The notes beneath the pieces are model-generated. The model was not told where the DNA came from. It did no database searches and saw only the letters and a list, made by a program, of their open reading frames with translations. Both the position numbers and the translations under genes were made by a program. From the NCBI RefSeq assembly GCF_018118585.1, contig NZ_CP069421.1, positions 1,302,001 to 1,366,000 of the forward strand: a stretch of 64,000 nt of DNA, written 5' to 3'. This DNA comes from Aristaeella lactis. Lineage in GTDB: Bacteria; Bacillota; Clostridia; Christensenellales; Aristaeellaceae. Below, piece after piece: positions 8,331-20,226 of this stretch. Each line of letters begins with the position of its first letter. Within the stretch, counting starts at the first letter, position 1.

Positions 8331-9460
8331 GTAAGCTGAAATCCTCCCCGCGCCTGCGCTTCACCGGCGCAGCCATCCTGCTTTCCGCCCTGCTTTTCCT
8401 GGTACCGGCGGTAAAGGACGGCAATGAACAGCTCTACCTGCTGGCCCTGCTTGTTCCCTGCGGAATGCTGCTGGTCGGCACAGTGCTGGCCCGGGTGTTC
8501 TCCCTGGACCGGCTGATCCTTAACCTGACACTCTGGATCTGTGCCGCCGGAATCGCTGCTTATGCTTTCACGGATCCGGCTGCCGCCCTGGCCCACGCCC
8601 TGAACTGCGGCGCTGGAATGGCGGTGCTCCTGGTGGGTGGAATCCTGATCCGTTCCCTTTCCAATTCCCTGCTCACCTCTGTCTGCACTGCCTTCCTGGG
8701 GATCCTGCTTCTCGCAGGCAAAATCCTTTCCCCGACCCTGACAGTTTCGGTCACAGGTGCCGCCCTGGCCCTCCTGCTGATCGCCTTTACCTCCCTGCTT
8801 TCCCGCCAGGGACCCATCTCCGCTGCCCTCACGGGGCTCGCGGCGCTGGCCCTGCTGCTCTTTATCGGTGAAACGCAGGAAGCCCTGCTCTGGGGCATCA
8901 CCCTGACGCTGCTGCTCTTTGCCGCGGACGGACGCCTTATTGTCGTGCTTCCCTCCCTGGCTGCGGTGGCACTGGTTTTCTTTGGGGCATACCGGCTTTT
9001 CCCCGGCATGTCCGTCACCGTGTCCGCCTCTTCCCTGAATGCCCTGGTCTCTTCCGGAGCCATCGGAGCGGATGTCCTTCCGGAAGGGATCGCCGCAGCG
9101 GAAAGCATTCCGCTCTTCCAGCGCCTTACCGGTCATTTCGGCCTGCTCTTTGCCGGGCTGACAGTCCTTCTTTTCCTGCCGCTCACCCTGCGCGGCGCGG
9201 CGGTTTCCGTCACCGCCCGGACCCGTTTTCATTCCTCCTTGGCTATGGGGATCTGCCTGCTGCTTGCCCTGCGTACCTTCGCCGGCCTGCTCTGTGCCTT
9301 TGAGGTGATCCCATTCGCCGGCCCGGACCTTCCCTTGCTCACATCCTCCCTGCCGGACCTGTGGAGCCAGCTGTTCCTCATCGGCATGCTGTGCGGCATT
9401 TCCGGACGGAATGACGCTGACCTGGCGGATGATGCCCACCTTGCAATGCTGGCCAGGTGA
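8327..9460 (+). CDS. Divergent SEDS (FtsW/RodA-like) membrane protein
   Basis: The 377 residues are almost all hydrophobic, with about ten membrane segments. The last part (RTFAGLLCAFEVIPFAGPDL followed by LWSQLFLIGMLCGISGR) lines up with the end of FtsW/RodA, where a Gly-Pro loop precedes the final helix. The stretch VLPEGIAAAESIPLF corresponds to the LPExxTDFIF loop that carries the catalytic aspartate of SEDS glycosyltransferases; here the Asp position appears to be Glu or Ala. It may be an inactive or altered SEDS protein paired with the overlapping FHA gene. The assignment rests on motif spacing by eye. Confidence 0.65.
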   Translation: MSKLKSSPRLRFTGAAILLSALLFLVPAVKDGNEQLYLLALLVPCGMLLVGTVLARVFSLDRLILNLTLWICAAGIAAYAFTDPAAALAHALNCGAGMAVLLVGGILIRSLSNSLLTSVCTAFLGILLLAGKILSPTLTVSVTGAALALLLIAFTSLLSRQGPISAALTGLAALALLLFIGETQEALLWGITLTLLLFAADGRLIVVLPSLAAVALVFFGAYRLFPGMSVTVSASSLNALVSSGAIGADVLPEGIAAAESIPLFQRLTGHFGLLFAGLTVLLFLPLTLRGAAVSVTARTRFHSSLAMGICLLLALRTFAGLLCAFEVIPFAGPDLPLLTSSLPDLWSQLFLIGMLCGISGRNDADLADDAHLAMLAR

Positions 9461-9512
9461 GCATCGTTATATAGTTGCAGGATGATTCCCTGATTGATGA
9501 AAGGATGCCCCC

Positions 9513-9851
9513 ATGAAACAGATGCGTTCCCGTTTCCGGCTGCTCACCCTGCTGATGGCCTGTGCCTTTCTGCTGGTGCTGGTGCTCTGTACCGGAAATG
9601 TGCTGAAGACTGCCGGAATTGACCTCAATTCCCTGTCTTCCCTGCTGCCCCAGCCCGGCGCGTCCGTTTCTCCTTCTCCGTCGGTTTCCCCGGATGCTTC
9701 CGTTTCCCCTGACGCTTCTGTCTCTCCCGGTGAGTCCAATGCGCAGGATTCCTGGTCTGTCTGGGGATTCACTCCCGCGCCCGCAGAAACCACACCCGCT
9801 CCGGGGACTGACAATTCCCCGAATCCGGAGTATAATCTCTTTGGTCTCTGA
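9513..9851 (+). CDS. Small membrane-anchored Ser/Pro-repeat protein
   Basis: 112 residues. One hydrophobic segment (about 10-28) is followed by an extracellular low-complexity region with near-identical SVSPDA units (about 51-72) and a Pro/Thr-rich end (TPAPAETTPAPGTDN). No enzyme motif is visible. Such linkers span the cell wall. The ATG follows AAAGGATG. It lies between the SEDS-like gene and the CHAP-like gene, all in one direction with short gaps, so it is probably part of the same envelope unit. Confidence 0.7.
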   Translation: MKQMRSRFRLLTLLMACAFLLVLVLCTGNVLKTAGIDLNSLSSLLPQPGASVSPSPSVSPDASVSPDASVSPGESNAQDSWSVWGFTPAPAETTPAPGTDNSPNPEYNLFGL

Positions 9852-9881
9852 TCACTTTTCCCGGAAGGAAGTAATGGCGAA

Positions 9882-10679
9882 ATGAAAGTCTTTAAACGCT
9901 TTTTTGTTTTGATGTGTGCCCTGGTCCTGCTGTCCGGCTCCGCCCTGGCAGCCAAGCCGAAAGCCACTCCCACCCCTGCCCCTATTGAGATCACAACAGA
10001 CGTGGTTGCCGAGCCGCCGGAAATCATCCGGAACATGCTGGATATCGCCCGCACCGAGTGGGAAACCACCGAGGGCAAGAAGCTGAAGAAGAGCAATAAG
10101 TATACCAAGTGGTGGAATAACTACGAATGGGAATGGTGCGCCGGCTTTACCACCTGGTGCACCCTGGAAGCCGGTATTCCCCAGGATGACGAGAAAACCA
10201 TCCTCAAGCGGGAGGAAGGCACCATTGAGGGCGACCAGGACGGCATCTACTCCTGCAAGGCCTCCAGCCCCACCAAGCTGATCCACTCCTTCCTGCACAT
10301 GCACAGGACCACCATGATCCCCCAGAAGGGCTTTATTGTCCTCTACGGAGAGGAAAGCAACTACAAGATCCATGTGGGCATCGTCTATGACGTGCAGAAG
10401 CTGGATAACGGCAAATACCGCCTGACCACCATCGAAGGCAACATGTCCAACACCGTCCGCATGTATGTGGCGGACTATGAGCCCGTGGATGTCTATCATG
10501 AGCAGAAGCGGTCCCCCAAGACCAGCAACCTTTCCGCGGTCCCTGAAGCCGAACAGGAAGGCGAAACCGGCAAGGCACGCACCTATGACCTGCGCTATAA
10601 GGGCAAAAACAAGAAAAAGCCCTGGTATATCACCTGCTTCCTGATGACCTGGATCCCGGAGGACGGCGCTGCCGAATAA
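9882..10679 (+). CDS. Secreted CHAP/NlpC-like amidase-fold protein
   Basis: 265 residues with a cleavable signal peptide (about 1-24, ending in SGSALAA) and a short TPTPAP linker. The core has EWEWCAGFTTWC (likely catalytic Cys near residue 86), then HVGIVYDV with the expected His, then TTIEGNMSNTV, the polar third position; this is the Cys-His-polar layout of CHAP and NlpC/P60 peptidoglycan hydrolases. It probably cuts wall peptides. The reading frame starts at the ATG after GGAAGGAAG. It follows the Ser/Pro-repeat protein by 30 bases. Confidence 0.8.
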   Translation: MKVFKRFFVLMCALVLLSGSALAAKPKATPTPAPIEITTDVVAEPPEIIRNMLDIARTEWETTEGKKLKKSNKYTKWWNNYEWEWCAGFTTWCTLEAGIPQDDEKTILKREEGTIEGDQDGIYSCKASSPTKLIHSFLHMHRTTMIPQKGFIVLYGEESNYKIHVGIVYDVQKLDNGKYRLTTIEGNMSNTVRMYVADYEPVDVYHEQKRSPKTSNLSAVPEAEQEGETGKARTYDLRYKGKNKKKPWYITCFLMTWIPEDGAAE

Positions 10680-10712
10680 AAGGCTGACGCATCAGAAACG
10701 GAGGAATCATTC

Positions 10713-11345
10713 ATGCCCTGGATGTACGCGGTCTCCGCTCTCTGCCTTTTTGTCTGTCTTCCCTTCTTTATGCACTACAAGCGAATACTCCGCTATCATC
10801 TGGCCGCCTCCTTTAAGGCCCTTGGAACACTGTGCGCTGCTTCCATGGCCCTGACAGCCGCCCTGCGCCTGGACCAGTACTGCTGGATCTGTTTCGGGGC
10901 CCTGCTGCTGCATTCCGCCGCGGATTACCTGATGGAGTTCAATATGTACCTGGGCGCCGGCTTTTTCCTGGCCGGCCATATCTGCTATATCTGTTTCTTT
11001 ACTCATCTGTTCCCGGTCTCCGGCCTGCACCTGATCGCCCTGCTCTGCCTGCTTGGCATCGTGGTCTTCCTGCTTTGGCGCTGGCGGAGACTGGTCGGTA
11101 AACAGCTTCCCTTCTTTGCAATCTATGCTGTTGTTCTCTCCATCACCGCAGCCTGCGCTATTGCCGGCCTTTCCGCCCATACCCTGCAGGGCCAGATGAT
11201 CGCCCTGGGCGGCGCCCTCTTCTTCCTGAGCGACGCCATGATCCTAGGCCGCACCCTCTTCACCGCCACCCACGCCGTCGACTGGGTCATCATGATCACC
11301 TACTACGCCGCACAGCTGCTCATCGCAGCTTCGTGCCTCGTATGA
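10713..11345 (+). CDS. YhhN-family membrane protein (lysoplasmalogenase-like)
   Basis: 210 residues with about eight membrane helices. The pattern FKALGTL, LLLHSAADYLMEF, FFLAGHICYICFF, GALFFLSDAMIL and YYAAQLLI follows the YhhN family, whose studied members cleave the vinyl-ether bond of lysoplasmalogens. Many anaerobic Clostridia make plasmalogens, so the function is plausible. GGAGG precedes the ATG. It is the last gene of the rightward run and faces the rRNA operon; a hairpin array follows its stop. Confidence 0.82.
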   Translation: MPWMYAVSALCLFVCLPFFMHYKRILRYHLAASFKALGTLCAASMALTAALRLDQYCWICFGALLLHSAADYLMEFNMYLGAGFFLAGHICYICFFTHLFPVSGLHLIALLCLLGIVVFLLWRWRRLVGKQLPFFAIYAVVLSITAACAIAGLSAHTLQGQMIALGGALFFLSDAMILGRTLFTATHAVDWVIMITYYAAQLLIAASCLV

Positions 11346-11383
11346 TCATCCAAATTTCGTATCCTCTTCCAAGAAACCAGTCA

Positions 11384-11475
11384 GTGAAATGTTGACTTCG
11401 TCAACGTGAAATATTCGGCTCCGCCGAATGTGAAATATTGGCTTCGCCAATGTGAAATATCCGTCTTCGACAGAT
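11384..11475. repeat. Hairpin array 1 (GTGAAAT linker)
   Basis: Four units in a row. Each has the linker GTGAAAT (starts 11384, 11406, 11430, 11452) followed by a hairpin with a 3-base loop. Stems are GTTGAC/GTCAAC, ATTCGGC/GCCGAAT, ATTGGC/GCCAAT and ATCCGTC/GACAGAT (one mismatch). Loops are TTC, TCC, TTC and TTC. Stem sequences all differ while pairing is kept; the linker is identical. Two more arrays are at 27227-27467 and 61665-61837. Confidence 0.9.
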
Positions 11476-11797
11476 GTTTTTTATACTCATTTTCCAAGTA
11501 TGCTCCCAAAGCCCCGTTCCTTCTACAAGATACATGCAAGCAAGTTCGCAGGCAGTCCTCGAAAATGTCATTCCGAGCGTAGTCGAGGAATCCCTTGATA
11601 AGCAGTTGCTTTAGCAACTGCCATTTCTTTTATCACAAGTGTTCTGTGTGGAACACATACCCATACAGCTTTCCAAAGCACGCCAAAAACACACTTCTGA
11701 CAACCGGTCAAGGGTTTCACAAGTGGCCTGCGGCCACCCTTGACCAGCTGCCATCAGTGTGCTGAAGGGCAGTCAAGGAGGGTCAGATCAATCTGCC
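11476..11797. repeat. Gene-free repeat-rich spacer
   Basis: I see no gene here. It holds a CATTCCGAGCGTAGTCGAGG sequence (about 11570-11593) like short dispersed repeats known in many bacteria, a GCAGTTGC/GCAACTGC hairpin (about 11601-11620), a hairpin GTGTTC/GAACAC (about 11639-11658), and a larger stem (11706-11745) in which GGTCAAGG pairs with CCTTGACC and GTGGCC with GGCCAC, with TTTCACAA bulged out. That bulge resembles the linker of the hairpin arrays. Confidence 0.6.
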
Positions 11798-11867
11798 CTC
11801 CCGGGCCGTTACCAATCAAATACCACCGACACTGAAGAGCTTAACTTCTGTGTTCGGTATGGAACAT
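11798..11867 (-). pseudogene. Truncated 5S rRNA copy
   Basis: About 70 bases match the 3' two-thirds of the intact 5S gene at 12324-12439 with a handful of changes; the core ACTGAAGAGCTTAACTTCTG is identical. The 5' domain of the 5S is missing or unrecognisable, so it cannot make a normal 5S rRNA. A GGAGGG...CCCTCC stem lies just beyond its 3' end, like a terminator. Confidence 0.8.
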
Positions 11868-11915
11868 ACGAGTAAAGTGTCTTATTATTCTCAAAGCATC
11901 AGATACTAGTAACGT

Positions 11916-12088
11916 TGTTCGGTATGGAACAGGGGAGCGAGCCGAATGTCAGCCCAGTGGGCTGTCGGCGAAGCCGAAATGAGGCGAACGAGTCAACCGA
12001 AACGAGCAATGCGACCGCTCCAAGGGAGCAGTGCGACGATTGAGGTTGCGGAGGAACCTCTTCGTCTCTCCCCCTCCCACCTGTTCCC
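11916..12088. repeat. Scattered 5S rRNA fragments around a 119-base insert
   Basis: GTTCGGTATGGAACAGG (11917-11933) and GGAACCTCTTCGTC (12053-12066) are neighbouring pieces of 5S, here split by about 119 foreign bases. A third piece, CCACCTGTTCCC (12077-12088), is the same 5S region in inverted orientation. The insert has many CGA-containing steps and small stems (GCTCC/GGAGC, AGCCCAGTGGGCT) but no gene I can support. Confidence 0.7.
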
Positions 12089-12161
12089 GAAGCTTCCTAC
12101 ACTGCTCGCCTGGATTCCATTTATGGAATCCGTGAGTGAGCCTTATAAAGGCGAACGAAAC

Positions 12162-12221
12162 AATCTGGGTGATCGCTTCTTTTGCATATAATGCAAGGAT
12201 AGAAGCGATCACCCAGATTGA
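12162..12221. repeat. Perfect 20-bp inverted repeat with nested stem
   Basis: CAATCTGGGTGATCGCTTCT and its exact inverted copy flank a 20-base loop that itself contains TTGCAT-ATA-ATGCAA. Flanking DNA adds GCCTT-ATA-AAGGC (12141-12153) and GGATTCCAT-TT-ATGGAATCC (12112-12131). No T-run follows. It lies between the 5S fragments and the rRNA terminator. Confidence 0.85.
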
Positions 12222-12285
12222 ATAAGGCGAGCGTCTTATCTTTTATACCAATACTCTATATCTTCAAATACCGCCGGATTCCATG

Positions 12286-12318
12286 AAAAAACTCTGTAGT
12301 TTTCACTACAGAGTTTAT
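12286..12318 (-). terminator. rRNA operon terminator
   Basis: Just past the 5S gene, AAACTCTGTAGT and ACTACAGAGTTT form a perfect stem with a short loop, followed on the minus strand by TTTTTTC. An outer stem also pairs GCCGGATTCCA with the 5S end. Confidence 0.92.
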
Positions 12319-12323
12319 TGGAA

Positions 12324-12439
12324 TCCGGCGGCGACCTACTCTCCCGGACCGTTGCCAGTCAAGTACCATCGGCACTGAAGAGCTTAACTTCTGTGTTCGG
12401 TATGGGAACAGGTGGAACCTCTTCGTCATAGCCACCGGA
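12324..12439 (-). rRNA. rrf: 5S ribosomal RNA
   Basis: The minus strand reads TCCGGTGGCTATGACGAAG through CCATACCGAACACAGAAG to GTAGGTCGCCGCCGGA, with the two ends complementary as in 5S helix I. Length 116. It is the last gene of the operon, about 197 bases after 23S. Confidence 0.95.
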
Positions 12440-12636
12440 AATTGTGAGCTATTTAGGAAATCACTTTCGTGATTTCTTCGTCCCTTTAGCGGAACGATTG
12501 GCCCTTTCCGTCGTTCTTTTCTTCCTCTTCCAGGGCCCTTCGGATTGCCTTACGCAACCCTGACAACTGCACAGCCATAAGATTCAGGATTTGGTGACCT
12601 GTTTTTCTGTTCTAATTGATCTCAAGATCTTTCTGA
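12440..12636 (-). other. 23S-5S spacer
   Basis: No tRNA gene is visible. A stretch CTGTGCAGTTGTCAGGGTTG (minus strand, near 12556-12575) copies part of the 16S-23S spacer, and GAAATCAAGC next to the 23S end pairs with the 23S 5' flank as a processing stem. Confidence 0.6.
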
Positions 12637-17366
<4,730 letters not shown>

Positions 17367-17504
17367 ATCCTGTTAACATCTTTCGATGCTTCACTCTTTG
17401 GAATCTTCGCTAGTCTTTCCTTAATGTTTGCGCGTTTCTTCTCTGTATCGTTTTCAAGGTTCGCTCTGCATCATTCCCTCGCTTTCGCTCGGGCGAGCTT
17501 GACT

Positions 17505-17533
17505 ATAATACCAAAGCCACTACTACTTGTCAA
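17505..17533 (-). promoter_or_regulatory. rRNA operon promoter
   Basis: TTGACA (17528-17533) and TATTAT (17505-17510), 17 bases apart on the minus strand, about 140 bases before 16S. A-rich tracts upstream of the -35 look like an UP element. A GCGAAAGC hairpin follows in the leader. Confidence 0.88.
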
Positions 17534-17573
17534 GCAGTTTTTTTCAGTTTTTCTGAAAAAAGTTGAAAATGGC

Positions 17574-18107
17574 TTATCGGTCTGATGGTGTAAGGGTTTT
17601 GATCTTCCACTGGCCGTTTTCACGCGTCAGGAACGCGTTGTATTCGGCATCCTGCCAGGCAGGCGGATAGACAGCGTCCGCGCCGTCCCTGGCAATGATC
17701 TCATCCGCCCGGGTTCCCTTGACACGGCCGTCGATCCGCGGGATCTTTTCCTTAATTGTAAGGCGGGCGGTGTTGTCCCAGGGCCAGATCCACACGAATC
17801 CCATTTCCAGCCGGTGGTCAATACCGCGGACGTTGTAGGCTTCATAGGGAGAATTCCCGTTTTCCGCCGCGGTGATCCCGCTGTCATTCTGCAGGCTCAC
17901 CGTCATGAAATACTTCTCCAGTTCCTTCTTGTTGTCTTCCATTCCCATAATATACTTGGCCCGGCTCGCCATGCCGTCCTTCAGGACGATCTGGATATTG
18001 CTCAGGTTCATCGTATAGTAGAACACGGTCATGATCAGGCCAAGGATCAGGCAGACAGCAAGCAGCCGGTACGCGAAAAACCATACGATCCGACGCAGGT
18101 ACTTCAT
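17574..18107 (-). CDS. Membrane-anchored protein of unknown function
   Basis: 177 residues. A basic start and one hydrophobic segment (about 9-31) are followed by an outside domain of about 145 residues with no motif I recognise. Trp-rich WIWPWDNTAR and NGQWKIKTL are notable and may be beta strands. The ATG follows AAAGGAG. It is downstream of the NYN-domain gene by about 44 bases and probably co-transcribed with it; its stop lies just upstream of the rRNA promoter. Confidence 0.75.
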   Translation of the reverse strand: MKYLRRIVWFFAYRLLAVCLILGLIMTVFYYTMNLSNIQIVLKDGMASRAKYIMGMEDNKKELEKYFMTVSLQNDSGITAAENGNSPYEAYNVRGIDHRLEMGFVWIWPWDNTARLTIKEKIPRIDGRVKGTRADEIIARDGADAVYPPAWQDAEYNAFLTRENGQWKIKTLTPSDR

Positions 18108-18151
18108 GTCTGTTCTCCTTTCATAAAGGAATTTGCTTGATTATCCAGGCA

Positions 18152-19141
18152 TCAGAGGAGCTTGATCAGCATGGTCTTCTGCTCATCCATCTCCACAACC
18201 ACCAGGCCGTCCTTTTCAAGCTGCTTCATCACGTCGGAAAAGCGCTTGAAGCCGATGGACCGCTCGGTGAAGTCCGGATAAGCCGTAATGATGTCGGCTT
18301 TGAGGATGGAAGGATTGACCCGGTCAAATCCTCCCTCTTTATAAGCACGAATCTGGGCAGCAAAAGCTTCCTTCCAGTTGTCACGGGTCAGCTGCGGGAT
18401 CGTTTCGCCGGATTCCGCCGCGTTGGTCAGCCCGACCATGACGTTGAAATTGTCGTTATGCACCCGCAGGTCGCCGAAACGATTTGCCAGCTTGGTCAGC
18501 AGTTTATAGAAGGTAGCGCATCCATAAGCCTTTTCATTGAAGTCCGGCCGCAGGCGCAGCAGGGTTCCCTTCAGCTCACTGGCATAGATCTCATCCTGGT
18601 CCTGTTCTTCCAGGACGGTGGTCAGGAGCTTGTTCAGCTCGCTCTCATCCGCCGCTTCCTCGGTGTTGACGCTGACCTTCTGCTTCTTCGGCTTCTCCAC
18701 ATTGCGTTTGCCCACCGTCTCCAGGAACTGGAACTCATTGCAGGCGTTGATAAAGATGTTGCTGGCAGCCTCACTGCGGCTGATGCCCAGCACGAATTTG
18801 CCCATGCTCTTCAGCTTGCCGACCAGCGGAACATAATCGCTGTCGCCGGATACGATGCAGAAGCTGTCAATAAGTTCGTTCTTGTAGGCAACTTCCAGCG
18901 CGTCGATCACCAGCTGGATATCCGCGTTGTTCTTCTGGCTGATTCCGTAGCGCAGGCTGGGTACCACGGTGAAGGTATTGCTCAGCAGCACTTCCTTCAG
19001 GTCGTCAAACTTATCCGTATACCCGTATACTTTGCCCAGCAGGATATCGCCGCGGATCTTCACCTTCTCAAGAATGCTCTTGAGCGTAGCCATTTTCGCC
19101 CCGCAGTTCTCCAGGTCGACAAATACAGCAAATTTACTCAG
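18152..19141 (-). CDS. NYN-domain (PIN-like nuclease) protein with C-terminal winged-helix region
   Basis: The reading frame continues 16 codons upstream of the first ATG (19093) and encodes SKFAVFVDLENCGAK, the classic start of a NYN domain with the catalytic-site Asp. The likely start is a CTG at 19141, 8 bases after AAGGAAGAAGG; no ATG, GTG or TTG fits better. The NYN core (about 1-155) shows IVSGDSDYVPLV with its acidic residues. A basic linker and a LOTUS/OST-HTH-like region (about 185-325) follow. Proteins of this kind are thought to cut or bind RNA. Length 329 residues with the CTG start. Confidence 0.85.
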   Translation of the reverse strand: MSKFAVFVDLENCGAKMATLKSILEKVKIRGDILLGKVYGYTDKFDDLKEVLLSNTFTVVPSLRYGISQKNNADIQLVIDALEVAYKNELIDSFCIVSGDSDYVPLVGKLKSMGKFVLGISRSEAASNIFINACNEFQFLETVGKRNVEKPKKQKVSVNTEEAADESELNKLLTTVLEEQDQDEIYASELKGTLLRLRPDFNEKAYGCATFYKLLTKLANRFGDLRVHNDNFNVMVGLTNAAESGETIPQLTRDNWKEAFAAQIRAYKEGGFDRVNPSILKADIITAYPDFTERSIGFKRFSDVMKQLEKDGLVVVEMDEQKTMLIKLL

Positions 19142-19273
19142 AAATAAAACCTTCTTCCTTAACGCCGTCTTCCGGAGCCCGGAAACACCGGCGGCAGTGT
19201 CGTTCAGTTCCGGCCCTTAAGCTGTGCCGGTTTTGTCAGTATAACATTTCCAGGCTGAAAGCACCAGTCTCCC

Positions 19274-20032
19274 TCAGCCGTTCCGGAGAACCAGTTCCAC
19301 CGGGCAGTGGTCGGAGCCGAATACCTCCTGGTGGATCCCCGCGCTCTCCAGCCGGTCCTTCAGCCGTTCCGAAACAATGAAATAGTCAATGCGCCATCCT
19401 GCGTTCTTCTCCCGGGCGTGGAAGCGGTAACTCCACCAGCTGTACTGATCCCGGACGTCCGGATAGAAATACCGGAAGGTATCCACAAAACCGCTGCCTA
19501 GGAGCGCCGTCATCTTGTCCCTTTCCTCAATGGTAAAGCCGGCGTTGTGCTGGTTGGATTTCGGATTCTTCAGGTCAATCTCCTGATGGGCCACATTCAG
19601 GTCCCCGCAAAAGATAACGGGCTTCTCGCTGTCCAGCTTCCGGATATAGCCCAGGAAGGCGTCCTCCCACTCCATCCGGTACGGCAGGCGTGCCAGGCCG
19701 TCCTGGGAATTGGGCGTGTAAACTGTAATAAAGAAGAAATCCGGGAATTCCAGCGTGATGACCCGGCCTTCATGGTCGAAGGCGTCCTCCCCGATCCCGT
19801 AGCGGACAGACAGCGGTTCCTGTTTCGAAAAAACCGCGGTGCCGGAGTAGCCTTTCTTTTCCGCGTAGTTCCAGAACTGGTGATAGCCGGGCAGCTCCAT
19901 CTCGATCTGTCCCTCCTGCAGCTTTGTTTCCTGCAGGCAGAAAAGATCCGCGTCCAGCTGTTCAAAAGTTTCCATAAAGCCCTTGCCCATCACCGCGCGC
20001 AGGCCGTTCACGTTCCAGGATATCATCTTCAT
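19274..20032 (-). CDS. xth: Exodeoxyribonuclease III
   Basis: 252 residues of the EEP phosphatase fold, the usual length. It cleaves abasic sites and trims 3' ends in base excision repair. Motifs visible are SWNVNGLRA, CLQETKLQ (metal Glu), YTPNSQDG, GDLNVAHQEIDL, WRIDYFIVS and GSDHCPVEL (catalytic His). It stands alone: a promoter with TTGTCA (20104-20109) and TAGAAT (20080-20085), 18 bases apart, precedes it and a divergent glycosyltransferase gene follows on the other side. Confidence 0.96.
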   Translation of the reverse strand: MKMISWNVNGLRAVMGKGFMETFEQLDADLFCLQETKLQEGQIEMELPGYHQFWNYAEKKGYSGTAVFSKQEPLSVRYGIGEDAFDHEGRVITLEFPDFFFITVYTPNSQDGLARLPYRMEWEDAFLGYIRKLDSEKPVIFCGDLNVAHQEIDLKNPKSNQHNAGFTIEERDKMTALLGSGFVDTFRYFYPDVRDQYSWWSYRFHAREKNAGWRIDYFIVSERLKDRLESAGIHQEVFGSDHCPVELVLRNG

Positions 20033-20226
20033 CGGTCATACACTCCGTTTTTCTCTTTTTCAGCGGTTCCCGCGCGGGTATTCTATCATAAGTGATCCAC
20101 CTGTGACAATCGGAAGGCCGTTCCTGTTCCCCCGCGTCATTTTCGTTTCTGCTTCCGTTATGGACAAAACCGGCAGATGACGGTAAAATATTCATATATG
20201 AAATTAAGATGCCGGAGGTCTTTCAG

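Noticed and set aside
11384-11475. CRISPR array
   Set aside because: The constant unit is only 7 bases and the variable parts are perfect hairpins of 15-17 bases. No leader or cas genes are near.
11946-12191. Small gene over the 5S fragments
   Set aside because: The frame runs through 5S pieces and inverted repeats, with no ribosome site or protein-like composition.
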